This document shows, piece by piece, positions 24,235-35,078 of a stretch of DNA of 64,000 nucleotides (positions are counted from its first letter, which is position 1; each line of letters begins with the position of its first letter). Made by a program: the position numbers and the translations under genes. The DNA is taken from contig RMBW01000013.1 in NCBI GenBank assembly GCA_004009845.1, forward strand, positions 248,001 to 312,000, read 5' to 3'. This stretch comes from Davidsoniella eucalypti. Taxonomy: Eukaryota > Ascomycota > Sordariomycetes > Microascales > Ceratocystidaceae. The notes under the pieces were generated by a model, which saw only the letters and a list, made by a program, of their open reading frames with translations, had not been told where the DNA came from and searched no databases.

Positions 24235-25168
24235 CTATACCAGAACACCATGCTTAATAAACAACCGCTTTAGGGCTTCTGAGTTGAATGTCTCGCTCTC
24301 GGGCATCATCTCGATAATACCAGTGAGGTTAGCTACCAGATCGCCCTGGTTGCGGTAGGCAAGAACGGCGGGCACAGCAGCAGCGTCGAACTCGACTTCC
24401 TCGTAGTGGACTTTGACAAAGTGAATGTTGGGGTGGGCAGAAACAAGAGGCTTGATAGCATCTTCAACCTCGGCAGAAACCTCGCACTAGAGAGTATGTT
24501 AGTATTATTGTCTTGTTTACAGATTAGATGCAGATATAGCTTACCTCAGGGTCGTAGACAAAGACAACAACAGTGGTATCACGGCCGACCTTCTCAATGG
24601 CGTCTAGGTAGCCAAGAGCATCGACCTCGTCGAAGCGGCCGAAGACACGGAAGCTGGGGCTTGTACGTCTGGTTCTGATAGACTTGCCCTCAACCTCGAG
24701 TTCACGGCGTCTGCTCTCTCTCCACTGAGCGAGGAAGGACTCCTCATCGGCAATATCGCTGCCGCTTAGATTGCCATTGCTAGAAGCATCGCTCTCGGAG
24801 CCCTTAGATCCAGAGCGGCTACGGGCAGGAGGCTCTCCAAAGATGCTCTGGCGGGCAGAGCGCATGGCAGTCTTGAACTTGCTGCGCTTGGCAGCTTCGT
24901 AGGCGCGGGCATCGGCAATGACACCCTTGACACCGGTAGCAGCGTTGGCGTCGAACGATGCAGGAGGCAGGTGCATGGCGACGGAGTTGGAAGGTGTATG
25001 ACGCATAGCGGCTTCTATCTGGGCGGCGCGGAAAGCGTCTTCTTCGTTGATGTCGTCGGAGTGGTTGGGTGAATTGGTACGATCTTCGGGATGGCGAGTG
25101 TCGTATGACTTGGAAGAGTTGGAAAGAAGCTGGTTGAATTCTTCTTGGGCAGGAGTAAGATCGCTCAT
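24235..25168 (-). CDS. Phosducin-like protein (thioredoxin-fold, G-protein beta-gamma cofactor)
   Basis: Two exons (24545-25168 and 24235-24486, 58-nt intron) give 291 residues. The N-terminal half is hydrophilic and helical, starting MSDLTPAQEEFNQLL. The second half has the phosducin thioredoxin-like fold: FGRFDEVDALGYLDAIEKV, then TTVVVFVYDPE spliced to CEVSAEVEDAI, then HFVKVHYEEVEFDAAAVPAV and LAYRNQGDLVANLTGI. Fungal members (such as PhnA of Aspergillus and BDM-1 of Cryphonectria) act as chaperones for assembly of G-protein beta and gamma subunits. No CXXC pair is present, as expected for this non-redox branch. The start is the first ATG giving the conserved hydrophilic N-terminus. The gene converges with FZO1. 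Confidence 0.88.
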
Positions 25169-28100
25169 GTTAAAGAGAAGAGGGGGGTTGAATATGGATA
25201 ATTGGAGGGAGGATGCACCAGGTGTTATATAGAAGAAGATGATGTATGTGGGCTGAAAATGGAATAGCAAGGTAACGTATTGTAAAGTATGGTATGCAAA
25301 GAAGAAAGAATGAGGTCGAGGGAGTAGTCGAGAAAGTAGATCAGGCCAAGAGCGAAGCAATGACCAAGTTGTCCGGGAGTCGACACAAGACAAAGGAGGG
25401 GCGTGGCTCTAGGGCAGGTTTCGGGGTCGACAAGGATCGTCAGAGACTGGGCTGCTGTCTCGCAAGACAACGCAATGGCCAACTGAGCAGTTTGAGAGAC
25501 GGGGGGAGAGCACCTTGGCTAGATATCATGGCAAACCCATAAACAGAGGGCTTGGACTGGCTGAAAGGCCGCGTGGATTAGAAGCGGTTTCGAGTTTTGG
25601 AGTGTGAGGCTGACAAAGTTGATGATGAATTAGTTTCCAGTGTACAGATATAGCGATTGTGTATATAGATGCGTACAGTTTACAGTATGATAGCACAAGA
25701 GACGAAAGGGAGAAGAGGGTAGCTTAATTTCTTGGATGATCAATTGTTGGCTTGGTGGTGAGGCCCCATTCGAGAAAATAATAACAAAAATCGAAATTTT
25801 TAATTTTTAATTTAATAGATTCTTTGAGGAGGCTAGCCTAAGGGAAGGGACCGTCATACCGGGTGCGAATACTTCAGTGGTGCGTTCAAGCTAAGATTGG
25901 CACGCCATACGAGCCTTTTTTCCTAACAAAAAAGGTTAGAAATGCGTTCCAAATACAATCCACAGCAAAATAAAGTAGTGCAAAACGAGAATTTGATGTG
26001 TTCTAGAAGATGTGGGTCTTATGCTCATAACGGGCAGGCGCAGGAATTTCCTGGAGATGGCCGTTCAGGCAAGAGCCAGGGAAAGACAACGCAGCACAGC
26101 TGTCTCTACAGGGCAGTTGCTCGTCAAGGCTAATGCTATATGAAGTCATAACGGGGGTATGTATCTGCATCTGCAGTTTCTACAATTAGAGTCCTCCACC
26201 ACAGCTCGTATTTCCGAGGCTGTGGACAATCACGTTATGGACATAATACCTAAAACAAAGCGAAAAAGAAAAGGCGAGGCTATGGCATAGTCCTACTCTA
26301 ATACTAAAAGTACGTGTTTTGTGCGATCGCCCTCAACAATTATTTGGTCGGCACCTGAAATACCAACCATCACCGGCCCACCATACCAAGCTAACCAGAG
26401 TTTTTGATAACTAGCCTATTTTTCTTTGTTGCTTCGGTCCCTACAGTCGTCTTTGTTACCCGTTGTTAGAGAGAGTAGCGTTGCTAGGCTCCATGGGAAC
26501 AGTTAATGTAGCCCTAAGGTTACAGCGAAAAGCGGTGTTGGAGCCAGATTAGCATCAACTGGACGGCGGCTACTCCGTTCTGGCGTTTCAGAGTGTCGTT
26601 GGGTTTTTCTCTTAGGCTTATGGACACTAGGCGATTGTCTAAAAGCTATCAATTTGAAATAGCGCCAAAAGATGGCGCTAAAGGCTGAGAGAATCTCCCT
26701 AGACCTGGCCTAAAGTCGAAATCTAGCAGTATCCTGTATCGTCCAGTCCGCCAATCAGCCAAGCTATTGTACTGTTTGTCCTGCCAAATTAGAACCTTGG
26801 TGCTTACTACAGAGCAAATTACATGAATGGGAAACAAATGATTTGGCTAAACTTTGATTTCTAGTTTCTAGACCGTTGTTTGTCTCCTCTCTTCTCTCCT
26901 CGCGTTGGCCGAACTGCGCCAGATTACCGTCAAGATTAGTTTGGACTTGTCTTGTGGACAGGGGGTATAGGAGAGAAATCCCCATAGTTAGCTGCCCGCT
27001 TTCTATTTCTCTCTCTCTCTGCAAAAATCTGAGACGAGCTCAAGATCTACTGACCCTCATTTGTCGCGAGTTCAAGTACAATTATAGTTCGGCTCATAAG
27101 TTCGGCAACCGCAGTATTTTCAGAACAAGTAGTGCACACCATCAAATAGCCGGGGTTTTATACATGGCTATTTTTATGACGTGCACTATCGGAGCATAAT
27201 GGCCGAGATGCAACAAAAAATCAGCCTCTACACCTACATCTATTCAGGTCTCAGTAAAAGGTCACATCTTGGTGATAACATGTCTCTCCACTGATTCTTT
27301 GTTTTTATTTCATAAAATTCTCTAAAAAAAGGAATGTGGCGCCATTCTGACAGGCTTCGCGAAGCCGGGGAAGGAAACGAAATTATCGTTAGCCATTACT
27401 TGCATCTGTTAGCATGTGGACTATCTGTATGTAAGTATGTACGTACGTATGAAGCATATGCTGATTTTCACGTGTTAGTCTCTCCTTCGATCAAGGGAAA
27501 TAATACATCTGTAGCCTGTTTGGCAACGCTCCTGCTGACCCTCCGGGTAGTTCTGCGGATCATCTCATGAGATTGTGGTTTAATGCTTATCATGACCATG
27601 CCGCCATCTCGTCACTTCGGGCTTAAACTCTAATAAGAACAGTATATTCCAAATTTCCCAAAAGAGGAAACCTGCCTTCTTGAAGTCTTGACCACTACCT
27701 AATGTCAGGATCCTGCGATGAACTAGAACTTTAGCAGTTTGCACATCCAGCATATTTAGGGAAATCGATTCAATCGGAATGTAAGGGTAAGGGTTGATTA
27801 TGCTAGGCAATGGGTTCTTAATGTTCAACATTGTGCAAATCTGAGCCCAAGTGGGAAAGCGTCGTTGCTTCAGGCATCTGAGAGCCCTCAGGCGCACGGA
27901 TAAGCAGGGGTAGAGTGCCCTGCACTATGCGCTTTCACCAAGACAAGAACAAGACTAGAGATGGTCAAAGACGACTGCTCCTTGCTGAGCTGTTTAAAAC
28001 AGGTTAAGCCTTTTTTGCACATGGCTTTCTGGTTGTACGTTGCAGACAGGGCAGGGGCTCTTGAGTGCCAGTTGCTACCAACAGTTGCACGCCCCCTCGT

Positions 28101-30926
28101 CAATGACTGGTCTGTGATTAGTGACATTGTCGTTCGTATTACGATACAACAGCGTAGCTTGTTGAGTGCCGTTGCTACTGAGGGGGACGATACCACGAGT
28201 TTTTGCGTTACATGGTTACGAGCCGATAGTGTCTGAAGAATGTTTCTAGTACCGCTTGTGCCCAGAGCAAGAACATATGAAAATGGGCAACAGACAGCTG
28301 GCTGACCATGATTAGTTCAAAGAGCATCTTTTCTATACTTTTTTTTTTGTCTTCGATTATGGTGATGGCTCCCGTTGCTTGAAATAAGCTAAATGTCCGA
28401 AGGTGATATAAAAACATGCGATTGTATATACAATCAGGCATATCCGAGAAAAGGTATCCGTGTCTGGCGCTTTCTCGAACGAAAGGCCTCTACATCTGGG
28501 CAGCTATGACCTGATAATAAACCAAATATGACCGGTTTATGCAGTTCAGCTCGATTGGATAGAGCTCTTCGCCTCTCTGCAACAACAAGCTAGCAAATGG
28601 CAAACAATAACAGTGACCGGACGAAGCTTATAGGCTGTTCCATTCTCAATATCAACGGCCGTGCTACTTTTGAGTGGTGAGATTTCAAAAAAATACACGA
28701 AGGCTTATAAAATTAACAGTCACTAAATAAGTGTCCGATTGGGCTACAACGCACCGCTATCATAACCATGACACTGTCGAACTGTTCAATATGCCGTTGT
28801 GCTTGTATAGCTTGGCGAGCATACGCTTCCGTTGATGTCACGCGACCACTACCATCCACACAGAACCAATGGATAGGACCGAGCCGCTGCTTGTCAACGG
28901 TAGGTGTTAATCTACTACAATTGTCATCATCTCCGTCGATATGTAAGCTTCCTAGACGATATCAAGCATAACGGTGATGCTATTGTTTGCCATGTATAAT
29001 AGCTTCATTCTATTGGCAATGCACATAAGGTCTATTATTGCCATCACCTTGCACAATCATAGCTCTATTATGCTTTTTGAAATGAGCATCAAGGGAATAT
29101 TTTGGGGCGTTGCACGAGTACATCTTGTATTTGTAGCTTAGAGTTGGAGGGTAGTATTCGCTTGACATTGCCTTCATGCATTCTTCCTGCAGTTTATCTG
29201 GAATATCGGACCGTTTTCCCCCTTTTGTCAGTCTTATTCTTTATTTTATTTATTTACACACCTTCTCACTACCCCAAGCTACTGAACGATTCTTTTAGTC
29301 TTGTTTCTTGGATACTGTCTAGGGCTTGTATCGTGAGTCTGAACGCCACCAAACATACTGACGCTATACCTCCTTGTAGGCAAAAATAAATAAATAACCA
29401 CGACAGAGCGTGCATATTCTCCATCATCATGAAACATATAGTACGTGTGTTCTTCGCCTCTTCTTTTGTGTGCGGTTTTTTTTTTCTCATTGACAGCTGC
29501 AAAGAACAATCTCGGCAAACCGAATAGAAGTTCATGATTTCTTTTTCCGCCACATGTTTATTTTTTTCTTTCCTTCTCTTTGCGTTCTTTTATGAGGCTG
29601 ATTAGAGTAAGCTGCACGATTCGAGCTTCGGCACATGGGATAAGTTTCAGAAGTTTCAGGAGGGCTATGCGTCTACATATGCATCCCATCCCATGCACCC
29701 ATCATGCAGCTCGCTAAAAAGGCGGTCTTGTGCTTTTCTTCTTCTACATTTGTGCTACAAACTACTCATGCTAACGAGATTCCAGAATATGCTTTTTTTG
29801 GCGCGTTTTATACTTTGCTACTCCTGGAAATCTGATCAGCCTCGTGGTTGCCGAGCCATCCATAGCATAAATAAATTATATTGGGACCATGTATGTTTAT
29901 TCGCCCCGTATCATGGTCTGAGGATATAGACTGGGAAGGCTTCCAGAAGATTGGAAGAATAGGGTCAGAGAAACGGAGATCATGATGCCTGCAAACTTTG
30001 ATTACCATGGTATTCTTGAGATGCCATCGTATAAGATACTCACGAGGCTTCAAAATACCCTGAGGGCAGCCTAGGCCTGGAAGCTCTGGTCTTGAGGGGC
30101 TAAGCTAAGCAAACCACCTGCCTCATAGCAAAGTGAAGCTTAGATTACTTAGTGCTGTGCCCAGAGCAAACAACTCCCTCCCACCCCCTTCTCTCTTTCT
30201 ATGCTGCCTGAGCTTCAACTCTCGATTGAGGCTGTATACTCAGCAGTGCTATCGGCAGGTTGGTGTCAATTTGGTCTGAGCTATAGCCAAAAAAAATCCT
30301 TCTTTGTGGGTTTATAGTGATTGCACTATGGGAGTCACCATAAAGGAGGCCGAGACAAGTGCATGAACCACAGGCTGGACCGACCAACGCTAAATCTTAT
30401 GGTGTAATGACGAGAATGTAAATGTGTTGAGAGATTGAAGCTCGCTCGCATGGTTCGAGTTAGTGGAAGATGGATCGAGCTTGTGCCTCTTCTCTTTCCC
30501 GCACTAAATATCACCGCCGCAGTCCAGATGAGTTGGTGCGGGCGTGGCTCCAAGAACTAGGCTAATGTAACATGTACATATGTAGTTAGTTGTACATATG
30601 TGGGCTCGCATATATTTACAGCCGCCTTACATATCTGTATGTTAATATCTTTTCTCTATCATTGCTATTATTGAACACAATGTCGTTGATTATCAGGACA
30701 TTGTTTTTTTTCATTTTCATTTTCATTTTAAAAAAACTCATTTTCATCAAGGTGGTGCTTTAATAGCTATGTAGCACCTCGTTATCCTACGATACACAGC
30801 CTGAACTAATACTAGTATACAATGTAAGGTGAATGACATCCTACTTCGGCCACTGAGATAGAACATTTGTTATGGTTTCGTTATATGCTATTCCTGCGCA
30901 TTTCAACTTCTAACCCTTTCCGGGAA
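25169..30926. other. Gene-poor region, no supported gene
   Basis: About 5.8 kb. The first 600 bases are probably the promoter of the phosducin-like gene. Scattered frames below 105 codons show no domains, signal peptides with conserved context, or plausible splice partners. A TTTTCA hexamer run lies at 30704-30730, and two ACATATGT palindromes lie at 30576-30601. Confidence 0.5.
30704..30730. repeat. TTTTCA tandem repeat
   Basis: A T-run followed by three tandem TTTTCA-type units; a further partial unit lies near 30738. Confidence 0.7.
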
Positions 30927-31133
30927 AACCACCTCGTCAGGAATCTGTCTCAAAACGTCCAAGAATTTTGTAGCTCCTTATTATAAGCCCTCTTAGAACG
31001 GTATGGTTACTACCTGGCATTAACTTCGTGAGCTGCCCAAACCCTCAGACGCACTACCATAAGCATAGGGTGGACTTCAGTAGTAGGTTTGCCCCAGCTG
31101 GATTTGAACCAACTACCTCATGCGAGGTCGGCC
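30927..31133 (-). repeat. tRNA-derived SINE-like repeat, copy A
   Basis: On the minus strand this segment matches copy B at 60219-60427 over nearly its whole length. Shared blocks include CCGACCTCGCATG, TACTACTGAAGTCCACCCTA, TGCGTCTGAGGGTTTGGGCA, TGCCAGGTAGTAACCATA and TTTTGAGACAGATTCCTGAC. The head resembles a tRNA: it carries an intact Pol III B box (GGTTCAAATCC) 16 bases after an anticodon-arm-like CCTCGCATGAGG. The A-box part is truncated or diverged at 31133. Relative to copy B it has an extra block of about 25 bases near 30975-31000. Confidence 0.7.
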
Positions 31134-32227
31134 ACTGTAGTTACCTAAATATATATCATGCATTTGAAGCCCTCCATCTCTTGCCAGGAATCTAGAGATC
31201 TTGAATCTTGATCGTCTGACTAGAAAACATGTTGTTTTTCTGGTAAAAATATCAACAAGGCAGGGAAAATCCATGACGTGTTTGCTTCTTGCAGCATCCA
31301 AATATACATGGCTTATCCACAAGGCGGCCGAGTCGGCTGAATACTCACGGACATACATATAGATGTTATGCTATCGATAACGAAGTCTTTTCTTTCTAGT
31401 TACTGAGGCTTTTTGTTCTAGACCGCCATGTTGGTTGTATTGTTTGAGGACTAGTACGTCTGCATGCTGCGGTTTGCAGCTGCACGCACTGATACTAACT
31501 AACTTGCTGTACAGAGTATACACAAGTTCCAAGAGAGAATAGAGTTGAAACATCGTTCACTACAGCTGGTCCAAAGCGGTCTAGAATACCAAGCTAAGAC
31601 CCCGCCAGGCCGCGTGGAAGTTAGACAATCACTATGTAAATGTAAGCTGACAAGCCGCTTCGGCTTTGCGATGTTGGGTAGGCTTATTTTCTTTCTCGGA
31701 TCTGCCTAGATTCAGGCTTGGACTCTGTATGGAGTTTGAGGCCGGAATAACAAACATTGCACAACGTTGAAACACTTTGTCAAGGAGATGTACTGTTTAT
31801 TTATTTAATTTATGTTAATCACGTGGACCCGACCCTAGTGGATCGTTAGACGTCGAGAAACCCTAGTGGTCCTCGAAGATTCTCCCATAATGGAGGTCTG
31901 AACAATAAAAAATAAAAATAAAAGCACAATATGAGAAGAGCCGGCAATGTTGGGCAACTGGAACCTGAGTGTTGCCCTCCGAGTGTGAGTGTGAATCTCT
32001 GAGCAGCGGAAATGAGGCTCTGGAGATCAACGATCACGAAAAGTGCAGAGGAAGGGTGGGCGGTCGTTGGTGAGAACGTCCCTTGAGAGGGGAAAAAACG
32101 GGCCAAGGCCTCACAAAACGGTGCGTCATGAACTAAATTAATAGCTGGTCACTCTTAAAACCCCACGACGAAGGGGAAATTGTCGTCTTTGAACAAAGGA
32201 AGAGACACCGTGATCTCAAAGGTACCC
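31134..32227. other. Intergenic, no gene seen
   Basis: About 1.1 kb without a supportable reading frame. No tRNA, structured RNA or strong repeat was noticed. Confidence 0.45.
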
Positions 32228-32880
32228 TGTAGGAGGGAAGGTTGAGGAGATGTACTAGTATATACACTTAACCCTAAATGATGGTGATGAATTGTCAGAA
32301 GCTTGTAGAACTTGAGTAATGAACAATGGTTCTCTATAACATATGTTATTGGGTAGACGTCAGTGTCGCCATGTCAAAGCTGGACAAGCCACCCCGATCT
32401 GGGTCCCTGGACATATTGGTATACCTGGCAACGAGATAGAAGATACTCTGGCCAAGGAAGGTGCTACTTTACCTTCACCACCAAACTTGCCTCCCTCCAT
32501 TGCTCATGCCAAACGAGCTGCTTGGAGTCGGCTACAGGAAGATTACACCAACTGGTGGACATCCCCCGCCCAAGGGACTGTCTCTCGGAAGATACTGGGC
32601 CGGCTACTGGCCGCCCGGTCACATCACGGAGATTTTGTACTACCACCTTCGCCTACACCATGCAAACTCTACAGATTCATGTTCTTGTGGAAAAAAGAAG
32701 GACCCACTACACTTCTTCTTCTGCTGGAAGGCAAACGTCTGTCAAAGGTTTTCTCACAAAGACCGGTTCACATCGCCATAGACAATACCCTAACCACATA
32801 ACAAGGCCTTGATTTCTGCAAATTCATCAAGGAGATAACCTTTTTGTAGATATATGCTTAGGAGGACTAAGGGGGGAAAG
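32228..32880 (+). mobile_element. Broken Tad-like LINE fragment (end of RNase H and C-terminal Cys motif)
   Basis: The plus-strand frame from 32343 reads PIWVPGHIGIPGNEIEDTLA and LGRLLAARSHHGDF, matching the RNase H end and following region of LINE ORF2 (compare RWVPGHTNVPGNELVDKLA in the 41.7-42.9 kb copy). The zinc-knuckle tail STDSCSCGKKKDPLHFFFC is in another frame, so at least one frameshift lies near 32640. A 17-bp block (32228-32244) also occurs, in the opposite sense relative to the LINE, at 42876-42892. The fragment runs directly into the pogo-like element. Confidence 0.7.
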
Positions 32881-32947
32881 TTTAGCCAGGTTAGCGCTCC
32901 CTCCTCATCTAATATCTTTGATCTTTTGTATAGCTCGTTTTTGTTTT

Positions 32948-34217
32948 CTATATTTCTTTTGTAATCTTTCGGACCTGTATTAGGAGGGTTTTTCGAGGGC
33001 CATTAGGGTTATATGGGAATATTCTAGTCTTCTTGAATGCTGATCTGATTATTGTAGCACGCATGGCCCTCTGTCGTACTTGGGTAATTAATCCCAGAAA
33101 GGTATCTTTGGTGATTTTGCGGTGGCCAGATGAAATGATCTCATGGAGAGCTTGGGAATAAGCCAACTTCACTGGCTGGAAAACACTAACATCAAGGGAG
33201 GAAATGGGTCGTATGAGAAGGAAGACAGAATGGGATGATTTTGTACTCCCGGCATTTCCAAACAAACTCAAAAGACTTGTGTGAGGCGAGTAGTAGAGAG
33301 TACCTTTGCGACGATTGGCAATACACTCATCAACATGTTCTAGCCATTGCAATGTTAAGCTACTATTGGTAAACTCAGTAGGACTAATAGCCATTTTGCC
33401 CGGTGGTCAAGCTCAGTTTGCAGATACTAGTGGGCCATGTGAACTGGGCCCTTTAGAACAATAAATGGTGGAATGTTATCGCTAGTCGCAGAGGCAACCC
33501 CAATAGCTGTGATAGTCTCCTTGTTAGGCGCAAGAGGGATAGAAGGGACAGTGGAATGTATATCATTGATAACAAGAATAGACTTAGGCTGGCCTACCTG
33601 GAGCCCAGTCTCATCCATATTCCAAATATGATCCGGTTGAATATGACATTTACAAAGAGTGCTTTGGAGTCTAACAAGCCTATTGTTCACATCTTCTATG
33701 ATTTCAGCTTCTCGGCGCTTTACATCAGTGGTACATTGCTTCACAACTCGATATTTTGGGTGTCGCTTCAAAAAAAACGTCTGGCTCAGTCTTTCCCAAC
33801 TACTGGTGGCTGTTCAGTAGATTCATTGGGAGTTTAGTTTTCCAGTTGGAGAGTTGATTGACTGGAAGTCGAAGTTGAAGTGGCAGAATCTTTCGTTGCT
33901 GCTGGAGGAGGATGTGGTTGGCGGCCGATTAGAGTATTAAACGCATCAGGGGAAGGCCAATTTTTACAACAGTCAAGATAGGCTACCAAAGAAGACTCTT
34001 GCACAGAAGAAAGACGCTTGTTATGGCCACCGTTGTTGAAGGTATGTTGGCCTTTTTGATATACTACATGAGTATCTTCTAAGCCGTTCACTTTGAAGTT
34101 GACGAACTTGATGCGGATACCAAAAAGGGTAGCGGATGAGTCGGTTGGTTCCCCGATTATGTGAACAGGTACAGACAGAAATGAAGATAATCGGAGAATA
34201 GGAACGCTGTAAACCAC
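32948..34217 (-). mobile_element. Degenerate pogo/Fot1-like (Tc1-mariner) transposase
   Basis: Three minus-strand pieces in different frames follow transposase order. 33834-34217 has an HTH-type segment (GGHNKRLSSVQESSLVAYLD). 33427-33771 has LKRHPKYRVVKQ followed by HIWNMDETGLQVGQPK, which holds the first DDE aspartate, and TITAIGVASA. 32948-33394 has SSLDVSVFQPVKLAYSQALH, the third catalytic region, and a C-terminal AFKKTRIFPYNPN. Stops or frameshifts separate the pieces, and the second aspartate region is not recognisable, so the element is dead. I did not find terminal inverted repeats. Confidence 0.75.
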
Positions 34218-35078
34218 TAAATGACGAGTGGCCGAGACGATTCTTTAGCGGCAAGCGGATAGAGCAAATATCACTTTCCAGATCGTTACCTCTTTGGGAG
34301 CGTGCCCTGGCTCCCTAAAAACGACCTGCATGGTAACCAAGAATGCTCTCCAACCGGAAAAATCTGGCGCATGTGAGTTGCTGTAACAATATGGGGTGGC
34401 ATCGAACGAGAATGAACAGCTTGATCCGAAAAAGGCGATTGTACCATATTATAGCGGTAGGACATGAAATACATGAATCTCCAACAAGTTCTGTTAGAAG
34501 CGGACAAATCAGCGCTCTGGAAGTCATTTACAACCAGAAATTCAAGCCACAGACCAAAGCCGCCGTTATTTTGATGCTTCATCACCTCATTATAGCCCAG
34601 ACGTTGGAGGATCTCTGCCTAGTTAATGCTAGTAAGGAAGTAGCAAATATTGGTAGCTGGCCGAACACACCTTCGTATAGTCGTGAACAGTAGACTCCAA
34701 CTCAATATTACGAGCCTTTTGCATCTTGAGCCCATGGGACGGCGCCAGTTGGCGCGGCTTCTAGGCGCAATTTGGTGGTCTTGTGATAGCGATAAACAAT
34801 ATGGCCAGTGCAACTGTTGAATACATGGGATCTTGATAGTAGCATGCGGTAGAAATGGCATTATGGAGATGATGACTTTATGCGCCGGCAAATGAAAGGA
34901 GCATCTGGATAGATGTCGCAGGTGGCAGCCTATGAGTTGTACCTGATGATGGGAATATATATAATAAGATGGCGATGCACGTTTTTGAGAATGGAAGATG
35001 AGTTTTCTGTCTATCAAGACTATCGCGTCTTATATATTCTTTTGATCATCGAACTTTTGTTCTTGTGATTGTGCCATC
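34218..35078. other. Upstream region of the GH51 gene, no gene seen
   Basis: About 860 bases between the dead transposase and the arabinofuranosidase start. A short hairpin-like sequence GGGAGCGTGCCCTGGCTCCC lies near 34297. Frames here are not convincing. Confidence 0.45.

Noticed and set aside
27880..27940. CCCTCAGGCGCACGGATAAGCAGGGG, reminiscent of part of the SINE-like repeat
   Set aside because: Only about 25 bases resemble the repeat and the flanks do not continue the match; too short to call a third copy.
28540..28620. D-arm-like sequence AGCTCGATTGGATAGAGCTC resembling a tRNA A box
   Set aside because: No B box (GGTTCRANTCC type), no pairing acceptor ends and no T-arm follow within 100 bases.
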